A stretch of DNA of 64,000 nt from Pachypanchax playfairii (lineage: Eukaryota > Chordata > Actinopteri > Cyprinodontiformes > Aplocheilidae). The stretch covers positions 1,875,645 to 1,939,644 of the forward strand of contig SSNP01000067.1 of NCBI GenBank assembly GCA_006937955.1. Reading direction: 5' to 3'. A program made the translations under genes and the position numbers. Shown one piece after another: positions 25,501-40,500 of the stretch; position 1 is the stretch's first letter; each line of letters begins with the position of its first letter. The notes under the pieces were generated by a model. The model made no database searches and was not told the origin of the DNA. It saw nothing but the letters and a program-made list of their open reading frames with translations.

Positions 25501-28500
25501 AAAAACATTAAAACTAGCTTGAATGTATTCATAAGACATCTCAGGATATTTTACCATGTTGATCTTATTGTTAATAGTGACTGATAAATGTGGTACTAAA
25601 AAGCCATCTGGCTGTTGAATGTTCCCAAATGGCTAAAAAATAAAGCTATCATTTCTTTCAGGTTCAGTCATATTACATTTCTGTGTGTGTGCTGGTGCAG
25701 CTCCCTTACCACCAGGTCTGGATCCTGCATGAGGCCCAGGATCACCTCATAGAGTAAAGGTCGAAGGTCAGATTTGAACTTGACAGAAATCCATTGCCCT
25801 ATTAGCCAAATGACGCGTCTCCGTATCAACTTGTACCTAAAGGAAAGGAGGGGAAAAAAAGTACATTCGGGTTAGATTTTTTTTCACTCATATTTAAGTA
25901 ATAAGCTAGCTTCCTTACTACAAGTATACTATATGGATATAAAGGGACAAAAAACTACAGGAACTAAATCTTGACTTCGATTACTCATTCTGGTATTTAT
26001 TTATTAGTGACATGCTGGAGTCATTATTTTTTATACTCCTGTGAAAAATGCCAAATCCCTCTTTTAAAAATATCAAGTTCTTTAACCACAGCTAACTGGG
26101 ACAACTCTCTGAATACAATAATCCACGCATCAGTACCAGAGACAGTTAAAAAATCACAATTAATCAGAAAATAAAAAAGATGAAAAGACAAAGACAACCT
26201 TTAAAAGAAATTCGTTTTAATGCATTTAAACAAATGCATGAGAGCAAAACACAACAAGCCTGAGGGACATAGAAGCCACTGAGCAAAAACTAAGTAAGAG
26301 AAATCTTCTCAGAAAACCTGAAATTTTAGAGGCCCACCTGGGCCTGGTAGTGTGTGATACGAATTAAATTGCCTTGCACTGTGTGTCGTGGCAGTGACAC
26401 TTTTCCAACAGTTGTTTCGAACAAGTGTCCCTGAGCATCTGCCCTTTTAGAATCCAACGAAGAAACTGTGTCAAGGGACCACCTTGACAGAAATGATGGA
26501 ATGGAGGGATGAATGAACACAGAAATGAGATGATAAAGGATGGGAGATAACACTCTTGTTGGCCTCTTGTCAAATATCCACAGGGAATCAAGAGACCAAA
26601 GCCTATGCAACTAGCCAGAAGTCACTAAATAGAGTGACTCAGGGCCTGAAGATGGCAGATTGAAGTATGTTCACGACTGATTCTGTGCTGGTGTGTGTGT
26701 TTCTTCCCAAGTATGATAGGCAACATTGTTATTCTTCATAACAGCTTCAATTACAATCACTAACAACGAAATGCTAAATAGAATTTACACTTAATTTAGC
26801 ACTTAAAGAGCCAACTTTGCTTGTAAAGTGAATTAAACTGCACTGATGTGTTGGAGAATACCACAGGTGTTTAAGGAGATTTAAAAGTATTGAGCCTTCA
26901 AGCAGATCTAATAATATTTAAACAGTTTTCAGGCAAAGACAACCAAATCAATCCTTTTTTAAATTATTTTTAGAGGCACAAACACCGAGGCTCAGACCAT
27001 AGTGCAGTAAATTCAGATTTCAAACAACGTTGGATTTTCATGAGCTGATTGATTTTAGTCAATTAAATATATTAGCCTATAATAATCTGCAGTGCGATTT
27101 CTACTTATGTTAAATCTAGAATCCCTTAGCCTCAACTTGCTTTGAGAAAATTCTCAACCCCTGTGAAAAAATTCTGGACGTGCAATGCTATTTGATAGAA
27201 TCTGTATCTGTATTTCTGTTCGAGATTAGAAAAACAAATGTGGTGCATGCATTAAAGTGCAACTAAAATTCTATAAGATATTACTTAGTGTGTCTCTTAT
27301 GTAAATGTAGATACCAGAAACCTCATGTAATTAAATAGGCAGTGTGTTACATTTTAGAATTTATTTGTATACAATTTCAGGCACACAGACTTGGAGAGAA
27401 ATATTAAAAATGCTACCAAAAGGTACAAACAACTGCTGCTTGGCTCCAAATTTTTATTCAGTCTCTGTATTTTCTGGTTTCATGACAAAAAGCTTACTGT
27501 ACCAAGCTCTGCAAAAACAGCTATGGTGCATGATTTTGTCAAAATGCAGAGACTCAAGCTGGTGCAGTTTATTCCTGTGCACTCTGGCAAAATGGAAGCA
27601 AAGAATGGAAAAGCAGGTGGAGGTGAAGGCTGACAGGAGTTTGTGTCCATCAGTCATAGGTCAGACATGACTCATCCACACTAAACCTGTCCTCCTATAT
27701 AACTTCACAGAGCTGTCAGAATCCCGTCTCACCAGTCTGGAAAACACACCGACCAATCCATGAACAAAATATGAGCTGAGGAGAAAGTGAACTCCCAATT
27801 TCACACAATTCTTCAAAAAAATGACCTTCCCTTGGCTGCACATTTTTAACCAGTTTCTTTTTTTTTTTTTGGAAATGAAATGTTGAGTATCAAAAATGTT
27901 ACATTACTTTCATTTCCAGTTCACAGACTTAGATTATGATTTACAAAATGAACCACCCCTCACATATTCATGATTCAAAATCTTTTTTAAACCACTTTTT
28001 TTTTACCTAATGGTAAAAACATCTACTCTAGCTCTACATACTCCATTAAGTAAAAGAAAAAAATAGTTGATCAGTGAGAGAAATAGATATGACAAAAACT
28101 GAAGTGGAAACAAAAAAAAGAATAATGTATTGGGTGAAGTTCATAGTGAAAAGTATCAGATTCAAAAGGTTTGAGTCTTTCAACAAGTCAGACGGTTTGA
28201 TTAAATAACCAACACAGTAAATTTTGGGTGGTTTAACATTTAAAATGGTTATCAGTGTTTTTCCAGTGTTAATATACCCATTGTAATTACTGTACAGCAG
28301 GTTTGTGATATAAACCAAAAACTATCAATCCATTAAAAATAAAATAAAACTCTATTAGCAAATTCTAGCAACAAATGAATAATAAACCAAGAGGCAGAAG
28401 AATCTTACAGCAAGTATTGGTCATCCAGGAGAGTGTCCGGTTTCTCAAACACAAAAAGGTCAAGCCACAGAAGACAATGTCAAAATAGCAAAGTGGCTCG

Positions 28501-31500
28501 TCAGCCTTCTAAGCTGACAGTTGCATGATGAAACACTATATCTGTGTCACTGCATGTGAAGGTTGCACAAACAGCCCTTTCTTGCTATTCCAAGATGCTC
28601 CATGAAGTGATACTATAAGCATGTGCAGTGCTTCTGTTTTTACTTTTTGTTACACATAAATGTTTCAGACCAGCAAACAAATTTGAATACTAGACAAATA
28701 GGACCTGAGTAAAAACACAACTCAATTTTCAAAAGATGATTTCAGGTATTAAGGGGAACCAGCTATCTAAACCATCCAAACCATCGTAAAAAAAAGTTAT
28801 TTTCCGACTATACAGTGGGGCAAAAAAGTTTTTTGCCCCACTGTATGTGTCTTTTATATCTGATGTAAAAATGTATTTCAGTAAAAAGATCATCAAACTG
28901 ACAGTCAAACATGGCGGTGGTGGTGTGATGGTCTGGGGGCTGCTTTGGGACTAGGACGACTCTCTAATGCGGTTCGATCATTACAATTAACCTTTCGCTG
29001 GCCCCGCCCCCAAAACGGCCATGGACCAATCACACAACCGTTACTATGTGAGCAGGTCCGACAAACATTAATTCCAAACAAGATGGTAAAGCGGTGCGCC
29101 CACATTTACTAACTACCAACTAGATGTCAGGGGGAGCTTGGTGATGAGGAGCGTCCTGAGAGGTGGCGCGGTCTGTGAGCTGGCTTGGGATTGCCGACTG
29201 GTGGGGGCGACGCAGGGGGCGAGCTTTGGAGGTGCTGGCAGCTGGGAGTATTCACCAGCTGCGAGGGAGGCTGGCTGCAAGCGGACGGATGCCACTCAGC
29301 AGAGCTGATCTGGGTAGAGAAAGGAGATTGAGGCTGGTTCAATTTGGAGGATATCGCAAAGGTTTTGCTCCAGAAAAGGTCACTGACGCGCATGGAAATA
29401 CCTCTTCCAGTCATGATAATCAGTCGCGCTGGTCGTTTTTGTCGTATGTAGCAACAGTAACTAAGAGGGGCGGGACTCGGTGAAAGGTCAATTGATGTGA
29501 AAGACTCACTGCCAGTTATCGTAAATGTTTGATTGTAGTTGCTGCTGCAAAGTGTAACACAACCAGTTTTAAGATTAAGAGAGTGATTACTTCTTCACAT
29601 ACTTTCAATACCCTTTCTCTTAATAATTATTTAAAAACTGTACATTGCATTTACTCAGGTTATCACTAATATTAAAATTTGTTTTATAATCTGATGTACA
29701 AGTGTGACCCAAAAAAAGCCAAAACTGAAGAAATCTGTAAGGGGACACATACTTTTTCACAACACTCCCTCTCCTACACCAGTCATATGTTAGCTTTAAA
29801 TGAGAATGTGCTTTCAGGTTTGTGCACCTCAGGATGGTTTGCCGTGCTTCCTTTGCTCTCAGGCATCATTATTTTTCACACGTTTAGCCTGTGCAAAGAA
29901 GAAAAGACTGACAGCAAAATCAAAACCCAAAAGCACATGGAAATGAGTCGCGCAAATACAATCGTGAACCGAATGCTGCTGTGACTTCATTATGTCGCAC
30001 TTAATGCCTGTCCAGGATTAAACTGACGTGGTTGAAATAAACAGACACCAAACAAACAAGGGTCAGAATCACCTGAGGAAAACAGCAGAAGGTTATTTGC
30101 TTTCACAACACCAATTAAAACCACAAAATATATACAGTAGACATGTTTGTACCATGGCCACTTCCTGACATAAAACAAATATTTGCCGTCAAACTTAAAA
30201 AAGCAGTTGTGTATTTTTTGGTTCATAGTGGAGATCTCTCTTTGAAATGGCACAAAGGAGGAGTTTTTGTGACTAAAAACTTGGGCTGTTTGCACTAAAG
30301 GCTGTAAAGCAATACATACTGATAATAATGAATCTCATTTCAGTTCATGCAATTTTAAAAAGTCTTCTCTCCCTCATACTGTTTGATAATGTATGTAAAC
30401 ACATACCCCGGGCTCACACTGCATCCAGATCCAGTCCGGTGCGGACCCCGCAGGTATTCCGTTAGATTAAAATCCCTTTTGAAGGCTCACAGTAGCTCCG
30501 CGCGGTGCGGGTCCGGTTACGGGGGCCGTACGGCACTACGGAAAGAATCCGCAAGGTTCCATTTTTTCCAGACGCCGGAGACGATCCGAGTCAAGTTTGA
30601 TGAAATCTGCCGAACTATACAGGAAGTGTGGCTTGAATATCCGGTGTTTTTTCAAAATAAACGAGTGTACAAACAATTGTAATTTGTAACTTGACTCTTC
30701 TTTTTAGACAGCACACGCGCTAATAGGAAATGTAAACATTACATCACACCCGGTGACACAGGGTCCCGAAAGCCTGCAGCACAACACATTTTCACACATT
30801 TGCTAAATAATGGACGTGTTCTCGTGTGAAGTCCCGACAAAACGATAACCCACGTGAACTTCTGTTCTCGCGGGTGCTGTTTCCGCACCCAGCACCGGAG
30901 CTGGCCGCATTCCCTATCTGGAGCAGATGTGAGTGGTAGCTTGCGGAAAAACCGCACCGAAGCCGGACCGAAGCCGTTCCGTAGGCAGTGTGAGCCCGGC
31001 GATAGACATCTGGAATTTCCCAGAATGAAGCGAATATCATTAAACAATAATGAGTGCAGATGAAAGTTTACTTATAACTACAACATACAACACTGAAGGA
31101 GGAGAAACATAAACCAACATCATCATTTTGAGAACCGAATCTCCAGCCCATCTGTTGATTGGTTATAGGATAGCACCGCTCACGGTGGCAACTTGTTGCA
31201 AAGACTCTTGAGCTGATGTACCAGATTTCTTGTAGAAGTCTGCATGGGACTGGAAATCCAACTAGTTCAACAAGAACAATGAGAATGATCTTTCCCTCTT
31301 TTTTACTCCCTGATGCAAGGGCACATGAAAAGTCACCCAGTCATTCACTTTCAAGTGCAAACCTCCAACAAATTGGCAAAACTCACATTTTGTATTCATT
31401 TAATTCCAAAAATTTTGCAACTCTGATACCTTACTATTAAGAATGTTTGATAACCCTCAAAAGAGTGATGTGTCCAAGACCTGCATTATTGAACCAGAGG

Positions 31501-34500
31501 CTTAGCTGGAACAGAGTTTATCAACAAACCTCCAACCCAATAAATGAGAATAAAGCGAATTGACCCTTGTTGTATATTCATTGATTCTTGATGGAGATAG
31601 GTGAGGACTCGCAAAATCAATGAATCTCACAAAATGTCCCATGAATTGATTCAAATCCAGACATGAGGGGGATGAAAATCAATAAGGCGTCAAGGATATC
31701 CTTCGTCAAGGAGACAGCGCAGCAACTGGCAAATCCACAATGAGGGGCTCAAAAACAAGCCAGAAAGTTTTCAGGTTTGAGAAGAATACAGTTCAGACTG
31801 TTTTATTGACAAGGTTAATCAATGTAAAAAGTCTTTACTTTTTTCTTTTAATACTTCTAAACTCAGAATCCAATTTTTAATATTTGCCATTTTACTGTTG
31901 TGAAAAATGTGAAAATCAAAACAAGAGCGCTGTGATAAATGCTCTAACGGCCAATACCCACAGGACCAAGGACTGCAGACAGCAGAGCAGCTGGGAATGT
32001 TCTGCTAACAGTGACAAATGTGCAACAGACAAGTGAGTCAGCCAGAAAATCTGTTTTGAATGTGGCTCCTGGCAGAGACCAAATAGCAATTGTTAACTCT
32101 GCTTCTCTTGGGAATTTTCCAAGTTGGGGAAATATTTTCCACCATGAAGCTGCTTTGCTTCATTTGCCGTTATGATCACAGCAGAAAAACATAATCAATA
32201 GAAATATGTTCCGTTTAATATTGAGGTTTGTGTGTGTGTTAAAAGACAAGATATATAACCTGTTGGTAGTGGAGCTTAATGCAACATAATAACTCCAACA
32301 ATAATTCCCATGACAACACAAACATTGTGTATAGAGTAAACACTAACAATCCAAGGCATAAATCCAGCTGAGCTCTCCAAACCTGGACATCACCCCAACA
32401 CACATTAAAATCTATGCAACAGTTCAGCTGTAATACAGTGTATGAAACAAACCAACACCATGAAATCTAACTATTCTGGAGGGTGCAAACACTACTACTG
32501 CCTTAAAATCCAAAATGTATCAACTTCCTTCTATAAAGTTTCTATAAAGGTTTCTTTTTGCACTGTGGGGGGATTTCAGAGACAATCTTCCAAAAGCTGT
32601 AATGGACAGTGAGAGAAGATAAAGTAGCATATGTCTGGATTTAAAAGTTTTTTAGTTTGTGGGAGAATTTGAGTAATTTAGACAACTAGAAGAGTGACTC
32701 ACATCATCAATAGTGAATATTCAGTGGTAAAATCTCCAAAAATCATAGGACCTGAATTGCAACTGTGTAAAAACCATTAAAGAGGCCCTTCCATTAAAAA
32801 TGGTTTTTCTGAGGTTTATGTTGAATATTTTAGCTCCACAGGTGTTCTTACCTTCATAGTGGGTGTGAAAACAGGTCAACAACTTCTCTTTCAGTTTTAA
32901 TCTCTCAAACTACACAGGTGGCGATAACACCCGAGTTCTCCGAGTTCGAACGGCCTGTATCTGTTTCGTCACAACTCCTTTGCTTGTTAGTATTTATCAG
33001 CACCCGCAGTTGAAACCACGCCTAGCATGCTGCTGGCTAAAAGCTGTTAGCAAAAGACATATCAAACCAGAACAGACTACGTGTGCTGTTGCCATGCTCT
33101 CATAGGCTAGTTTGTTAGCCAATCTAAGTCCGGCAAATTTGAATAATGAATATTCATGAGTTTCAGGACGAAGCCTGACAAATCTTCATGCAGACAGATT
33201 GAAAGGTCTGTTAATCAGTGTTTCCTAACGTTTTTTAGATATAAAATGTTTCATATTACATGTCAATACTTCAGAAATAACCTCAAAGTTAAAAAGAAAA
33301 AACAAAAATTAACTTTAAAGTGACACAGCCAGAGTCCAGAATAGAATTCAATAGAGAACCTGTGGAAGGAGCTAAAGAACAGGCTGATAGCAAGGATACC
33401 TCCAACCTCAGAGACTTAGAGCTTATCGCAAAAGATGAGTAGTCAAAAATGTGTGTTTTAGAAGAATTTGATTGCTCTTTTAGCCAATGAAGGTTTTCCA
33501 CTGGTTATAAAGGAGAGTGTTAATAATGCTGGGCATCCCATTTTTTATTTAAATGTAACTAAAATTAAATGTTTTCCCACAATAATACCTCTAGCCCTCT
33601 TGTGTATTTTCTTATCTTTTGGGAGATACAGGTGTCATTTCCATTTCGGCATAAATAATTTTGAGAATAACTATAGAAAATTGTGCAGTTGAGCTCTGCA
33701 AGTTTAATTGTGGATGATTCAGATCCAGAAGACTGAAGCATATGGAGAAGCACTGTGGAATATTTATCTTTCCTTACATTCATTTTTTGATAAATCAAAA
33801 ACACATATAGACACTTAACAATAAGAGCTAGAAGAGTAGAAACTCAACAAACATGGAATTTTGGATCTTCCATGTGACACGAACTTTGGAGACAGTTATT
33901 CTCTCTCTACATGCTACATGCAGGGTGGAAATCTACTTTTTTCTTTCTTTTCATGCCCTCCGCTGAGAGCTGAAAATGCAATATTGAATAGTAATAGAAT
34001 GTCAAACAAGATGATGTACTGGGAGAGAGAAAACAAGTGCACTCAGATAAAAGTGCATGCAGGTGAAGTTGGAACACACAAGAAAAGCTTCACTTCTGAT
34101 TGCTTCAATCAGAGGCTTAGCTCCACTCGTGAGGAAGATTATCAAACATGCCCTCGATTTAACATTCATGCTGAGTCTATATTTTCTCCTTTTAGAGGCC
34201 TCTTCAAAATACCGTGAGATGTTCCGAAATCTGTCAGAAACACACCTTTACGTAGCAGCCCAGAAATCGATGGAATGTGAAAAGTTTGTCTACTACAATG
34301 AAAACATCTTTGTAACATATTTAAATAAACGTCATCCGTGCATATATAATTGGTTAACATCTGAGGGAATCTTTGAGGTTTATGAGGTGCATAATTACTA
34401 ATTAAGAGCTGCAATGTATTTTTATGATCAACTATTTCATCCAAAACATTAATGCCAACAATGAAATGATGTTACAAACAGTTCTAATTAGGCAGTAAAA

Positions 34501-37500
34501 CGTTTTTTTTTACAGCTATTAAAAACAATGAATTTCATTTTAAAGGCAATTCTGCATGTTTCTCATTTTAATAATCAGTTTGAGTAAATATGCTTTTACC
34601 AGATATGCCAGTTAATACGTTTCAAAGGTTTTAAAATGTCCTTTTTTCATGCTTTTTTTGTTAAACTGGAGGACCAGAGTTCACGTGCACGTGTGTTTGC
34701 ATCACTGTAAAAGTGAACAAGAGCTCAAGAAATCCATGACGTTAGAAACCTGGACATATTTAGGGAAATGTCACCTGATCACATTTTTCATCATAAGAAA
34801 GGTCAAGATTAAATATTTGAAAGCTGATGATTCTCAGAAATGTTGAAAATGAGAACATGACGATAGTGTGGACAGATGTTCTCAGCTGCTTTTTGTATTT
34901 GACATTTGACTGCATCACAGCATATTTTGCTTACATGCACGTTCTCACTACTGTATTTCTGTTATATTTTATTATGTTCACATACAATTTCTGTAATTTA
35001 AACATAAAGGGGGCGGTTAAAATAAAATAACGCAGGGAACCTCAAAAATGTACAAATAGAGTAACGACACAGAGAAAAGTCAAGAATTTGTTCACATCTG
35101 CACAGTGTGGGTTCGGGGTCGCGGTGACATCAACACACTTGCACTCTGACGTCAGCACTAACCCGAGTGGACGACCTTCTCAGTGATGTGGGCTTTTTGC
35201 TTTGTTTACATTTTGGACAGAGTGTGAAGGGCACTTCTCTGTTCTTCATTTCAAACACAACACCTCCCCTCTGGTCACTTCTCCCTCTTTTTCAACTTTT
35301 TTTTTTAACTGCATACATAAATCAGCTCGCTGTTGGTAATTTGAACTGACAGTCTGGAATCACCATCTTGTTCCTTCCCAGTTTGTACACGTTTTTTTTT
35401 CTAATCTTATTTGTCTGAATAAATGTTTATACTGTGATAGTTTACACGAAGGGTTTATAACCTTGAGAAAAACTGACTTAGAGTCTGTACAATCAATATA
35501 AGAAGAAACAAACTACAACATCTGAGAACAAATTATTAAAACTTATCTCAAATAGTTTGAAACAAGAATTTTTGAAACTCAGTTGCTCCATATATACCTG
35601 TAAGTATTTATCTGATTATGTTGTAACACATAAAAACGAGGAGTGGGGGGTTGATAAGTAAAAATCTCTGAAGATTGATGTAAAATACCTGTGGTGGGTG
35701 ACTTGCAGCTCTCCAAGAAGTTGGTTCTTGAACCACTGGTCAAAATCCACATTGTCAAAGAGTTCATACGCAGCCAGACCCACTGCATTGTATACTGTAA
35801 CAGAGAAAAAAAAAAAGTACATACAGTAGTATTTAAATTTAGTGTAAATGTTTTAATCTATTCTACTCAAAAAAGTATGGGTCAAATTGTTTGTGGTATG
35901 AAACGGGTATCTGAAGTGTTTCCACCCAGAACAGAGTGAAGAATTCTGGGTATAACAGCAACACAGAGAGGTTTGTATGCAATCCAGAAAAACGGTAAGA
36001 GTTCCACACATCTTTGGGAATGTTTCCGAGTGGCAGTAACATGAACACACTAAGAGGAGGAGCGTCTGCAAAGGGACATTTTAATTTACTGAACTGTCAA
36101 GTTTTATTAACTCTGTCAAGGAGAGTGCGTTTTCATTCCTGTTAGTTTAGATTTCATTCATTTAATGGTTGATCTGTTTGTTGTTTGGTTAAGAGAGGAC
36201 ATATGGATGCAATTTTTAGGCTATGTTGGAAACGGCATAAAAACAGTTGATCTGGATCAAAGTCCAGATAAAGAATTATTTATTAATGTGAGAGAGGGTC
36301 AATTGATATACTTTCCCTTATACTTTCATAAAAAAAAAAAACTACAAATTGAGTTACAAAAAGAACACGTCCAACATCTGTTCTCCCACTCCACAATGTT
36401 GGATCTGGATCAGATGAAATGTGAACCGTTTACAAGAAACACAAAAAGAAGTCCAGTTGCCATTAAAAAAAAAAAAACGACGCTGATAGAAAGATTAAGA
36501 TTTACTTTTTAACAGAAGATTAAACTTTAATCCACTAATAAAATGCAATTTGACAATGGGAGGTGTCAGTTTTTATTAAAAACCTACAAGTGTCAATTTT
36601 GATAAGTGAATGTAACTGTTGTGAATAATAAAACAAGACAAATTGTGGCAGCAGCCTTTCTGAAGAACTTAGTGATTTACTGATCCTCGTTTCCCTCAGC
36701 TGTTACATTCCATATCATGTTTCCACTCGGTTTTACTTGCCTTAGGAACCCATTTTAATTAATTCTGCTCCATTTCATTGCAGCATTATTATGACTCCCT
36801 TGAATGAGATGTTCAAAATTTTCCACTTGTAGTAGTTCAAAAGTAGACAGTTAATGGTCTGCTGATACACGTTTAACGTACAATTTTTCAGGAAGTGGAA
36901 GTTAACGTTATCCTTGTGGCGATTAAAAATTATACATCAGAAACTGGCAAAAGACCTACTAAAAAGATCTACACACGATATCCCAAATTAAAAACATCAT
37001 TAAATTGTGCAATAAATTCACAACAGCCGCAGTGCCAAGAACTTCTCATTATAGAAAACATTACATGGTTAGAAATCAGATCAAGATGTCTCCAGCCGGG
37101 AGCTGCAGATACAAATAAAAAGGGAAATGTGGGACAAGGGCAAAAGGATGACGAGGATGTTGCTCTTTTTTACATCAGTAACCATTTACAAACTTCACTG
37201 TGATTCCCACTGCACACATTTAGAAAGTTTTGTAACCATCTGACTTAGCTGCAACATACATCATGCTGACAAATGTGCCCACAGAGAAACACATAACCAC
37301 CAGGTAATGAAGTCATAACCAGCTTCTTTATTCCAGCAACAGCACATGTCACTGCAGTTAAAAACATATCTAACTAATATTATGCAACTACGTGCAAGCT
37401 GAAAACAATCCCAGCTTCACAATGATGCCACAAACGAGACAGATTTCAAGTGCTTGGATGCAAGATAATACAAACCTTCACCGTTTCATGAAGCGTATCG

Positions 37501-40500
37501 TAATAAGACACCCTCTCAGACGCATTAGTCCCGCCTTATTCTTTGAACTCACCGTTTGATAATAAATGTGGTTTCATTTATAGGGAGAGTCAGAAGGTGG
37601 CGATAAAGTCCGAAACGGGAGGGTGTATAAATGATCACATTGTATTTTTTCCACGTCGCACCTCGCGGTTATCCTTTCACATTGCAGTTATTGTAACAGG
37701 CACCAGCTGCGTGTCACCCAAGATGTGGTTTCCTTCATTCACTCCATCTCCTACTAATCATATTCATTCATTCATTAATCCATCCATGGATTTCCCCGAC
37801 ACAATGAAGCAAACATGCTTGTTAAAAACTCACGTTTGTCTCACTGACTTACATGTGAGTGAAAGACGTAAATAAAAAAATAATAATCATAAATCTGCAG
37901 CTGCTTTTATTAAGTGCCTGTCGGATTCTGGAACCACCTTTATCACACCACAGTTTCATCATCCCAATGGTGTTCACTACTTTATTAACACTGTCAGTAC
38001 ACTGCTGAGATCTTCACAAGTATCCAAGCTCTCAGTGACCCTCTCAGCTGTGATTTATGTGTGTATGCCATAAATATAAGAAAGCGGCAGTCCCAGCCTG
38101 CCAAAAGGGTTATAAATGGTAAAAGTAGGTAGACAGAGGAAAAGAAGCCAAATGAATATAAAAGATAGACGGGAGAGTGTGAGATCATTGTTATTTCAAT
38201 AAAGCTCATTCAGAAAATGCATCCAAACATCAAACTTAGATTTTTATGTTGTAGCTTTGAATTTATAGCTAAGTTGCTTCATTAGATCAAATATTAGGCG
38301 CCGTTTATGATAAAGATTTCAAAATTTCAAAAACACTTAAGTTTAGTCTCAATGTTTTTCTGACATTTTTTATAATAATTTCTCAAGCAGGTGCAGGAGG
38401 TTCTTCAACTAACCTGCATCTTTCATTAGCAGCTGAACACGGTCCTCTGCATCGGTCGGGCCTGAAATAAAACAAACACACATTTGATGTAGTTTCAGTG
38501 ATGATGCAGTGTGGATTTTCAAGCGTTTTAGTCATACAATTCCTACACAAACACTATACCAAATGACCAGGATGTGTGGACTCAGTTCTCAAATTATATC
38601 ACAGTTCAAGCTTCAAGAGGTCGTGATCCCCCCCAGTATCAATCATTCCCCAGTCATTTAACTCTCTTCCTCTCTATTACTCCTTGTTCTGTACTTAAGA
38701 CCTCACAAATCAATACATACTTTCTTGAAATATAGATTTACTCTATTTGGCTTTTTTCCATATTACTCCAAGTTCCACACTGTCACCTGAAGAGAACAGC
38801 AGATAGAAAGAAAAGGGTAGAAGAAAGGAGGAAACCTTAGTGATTAACCCACATGAAGAACTGCACCACTGATTCAGTAACAGGACAGAAACCCCTACCC
38901 CCAGGACACCAGGACAGGAGTGCTGAATGCATGTTTTTGGAAATAGATGTGAAGATCATCATGGAACTTGAAGCCAAACATCTTTTCACAGAGCAAAAGC
39001 TACTCCATAATACAGTTTCTACTGTATGACTTTTTATTATGTGTATTAAAAAAGAAACGTGTAGAAGACTGAATATTTCACTGACCCTGCAGACTCTGAA
39101 CCATGTCCAGTAGAACCGGTGTCAGTGTCTGGCTGTAGTTGTGGAAGATATCCAGGAATAAAACTTCTGTGCAAGGCTAAATAAAGAAACAGAGAAGAAG
39201 AGACAAAAACAGGAACAGTTAATGGGCAGTCATCATCACATCTCTGGTTCACTCTCTTTTTTTTTAATGGAAAAGTTATTTAAAAAAAACTCTGGTGGTG
39301 AGCTTGAATCGGTGGTTTGTGGTCAGGATCACAGCCAGCTGATTCAGAACTCCCACTGCCAAAGACAGTCTACGTCAAACTTTAAGAAATTTCAGAAATT
39401 TATTTAAAAAAAAAAGAACTGTGCAGTGCGACTACGGCTGCAAATTGACATCTGTTTGACCATGATGGAGGTTGTCTACTTTCCTCAACCCCTCTCTCTT
39501 TTTTTAAATTCTGGTAAAAAGAGTTAATTTTGCTTTTTGCTCTTCATTCATTATAGAACTGATTTCTCTGACAGATGCTTGCAACCTGAATCTGCTGTGG
39601 TAATCATACAGTCTGATATACTGGACTTCCAGATATCAAGCGTGACATGCCCCAGTTGTTTGCAAAGGCCAAAAATCACACACTGTGAACCAGCCTTAAG
39701 CTTTGCAGCTACCTGTGGGTTTGTTTTCCACTGAATGTTGGGAGGGGATCACATGAACGAGTGACATCAACAAACAGGCAAAATAAAGACAAATTCCAAA
39801 ATAAAAGCACATTTATTAATCTATTAGGGGATCTGTAATGTGTGTGGATTTATTAGAGATGAGACTTGGTGACATCTATTGACTTATTAGCTTTAAAGTA
39901 GGGCCGGGACTTTAACGCGTTAATTAAGATTAATTAATTACACAAAAATAACGCGTTAATTTTTTTAACGCATTTTAATCGCACTTATTTAAGCACCGCA
40001 GAACATCTCATGAGTTTCAGCGGACCGATTATACTGGAGCACCTACCAGCGTTCATTATTTAGGACAACAACAAACCACAGTGAACATGAATGAAGAAGC
40101 GACCGCTTTGATTGGCCCCGTGGATGGGAAGTTTTGTTGTAAAAATGACTGGATGGAAGCGTGGATAAGAGCATGTGTGCAAGCTATGCAGCAAGGAATT
40201 TGCACATCACCGCAGCACATCGGGCCTGAAGTATCACCTCAATGTTAAACATATAGCAGCTAGCGTGGACGTTAGCCCGACTCCGAGTACAAGTGTAGAC
40301 ATTTTCTACACTTAATGCACTGGTCTGTTGGACTTGGTTGAATAAAAATAAACAATATTTTGTTGCTTAAGCTTATGTGTATTCAGTCATGATTCAATGG
40401 TATACTAAAAATCCGTTTGAAAAAAATTCTCACTGTTCTCTGGTCAAATATTTATATGCGATTAAAATGCGATTAATTTTGATTAATTAATTACAAAGCC

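Larger units (their letters stand above)
19828..25709 (-). other. ipo11: ipo11 intron with hAT MITE, LINE end and satellites
   Basis: Holds the palindromic hAT MITE (20831-21043), a LINE 3' end plus minisatellite plus (ATGG)32 (21545-22244) and a hAT scrap near 25242. 22245-25240 shows nothing beyond chance ORFs. Confidence 0.75.
25837..35688 (-). other. ipo11: largest complete ipo11 intron (9.9 kb)
   Basis: Holds the Tc1 terminal-repeat palindrome (28811-28845), a Tc1 relic split by a GC-rich element (28880-29766), a GGGCTCACACTG-ended element (30408-30999) and a truncated long-TIR TTAA element (32781-33216). 25837-28800, 31000-32776 and 33220-35688 show no recognised feature. Confidence 0.75.

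Noticed and set aside
28400..28440. Short open stretch before a GTAAGATT donor-like sequence on the minus strand
   Set aside because: The reading (TLLDDQYLL then stop) does not match IPO11, and exons 13 and 14 join perfectly without it.
35147..35154. TGACGTCA (CRE-like) site with nearby CpG-rich text
   Set aside because: An 8-mer is expected about once by chance in 64 kb and no promoter context was visible.
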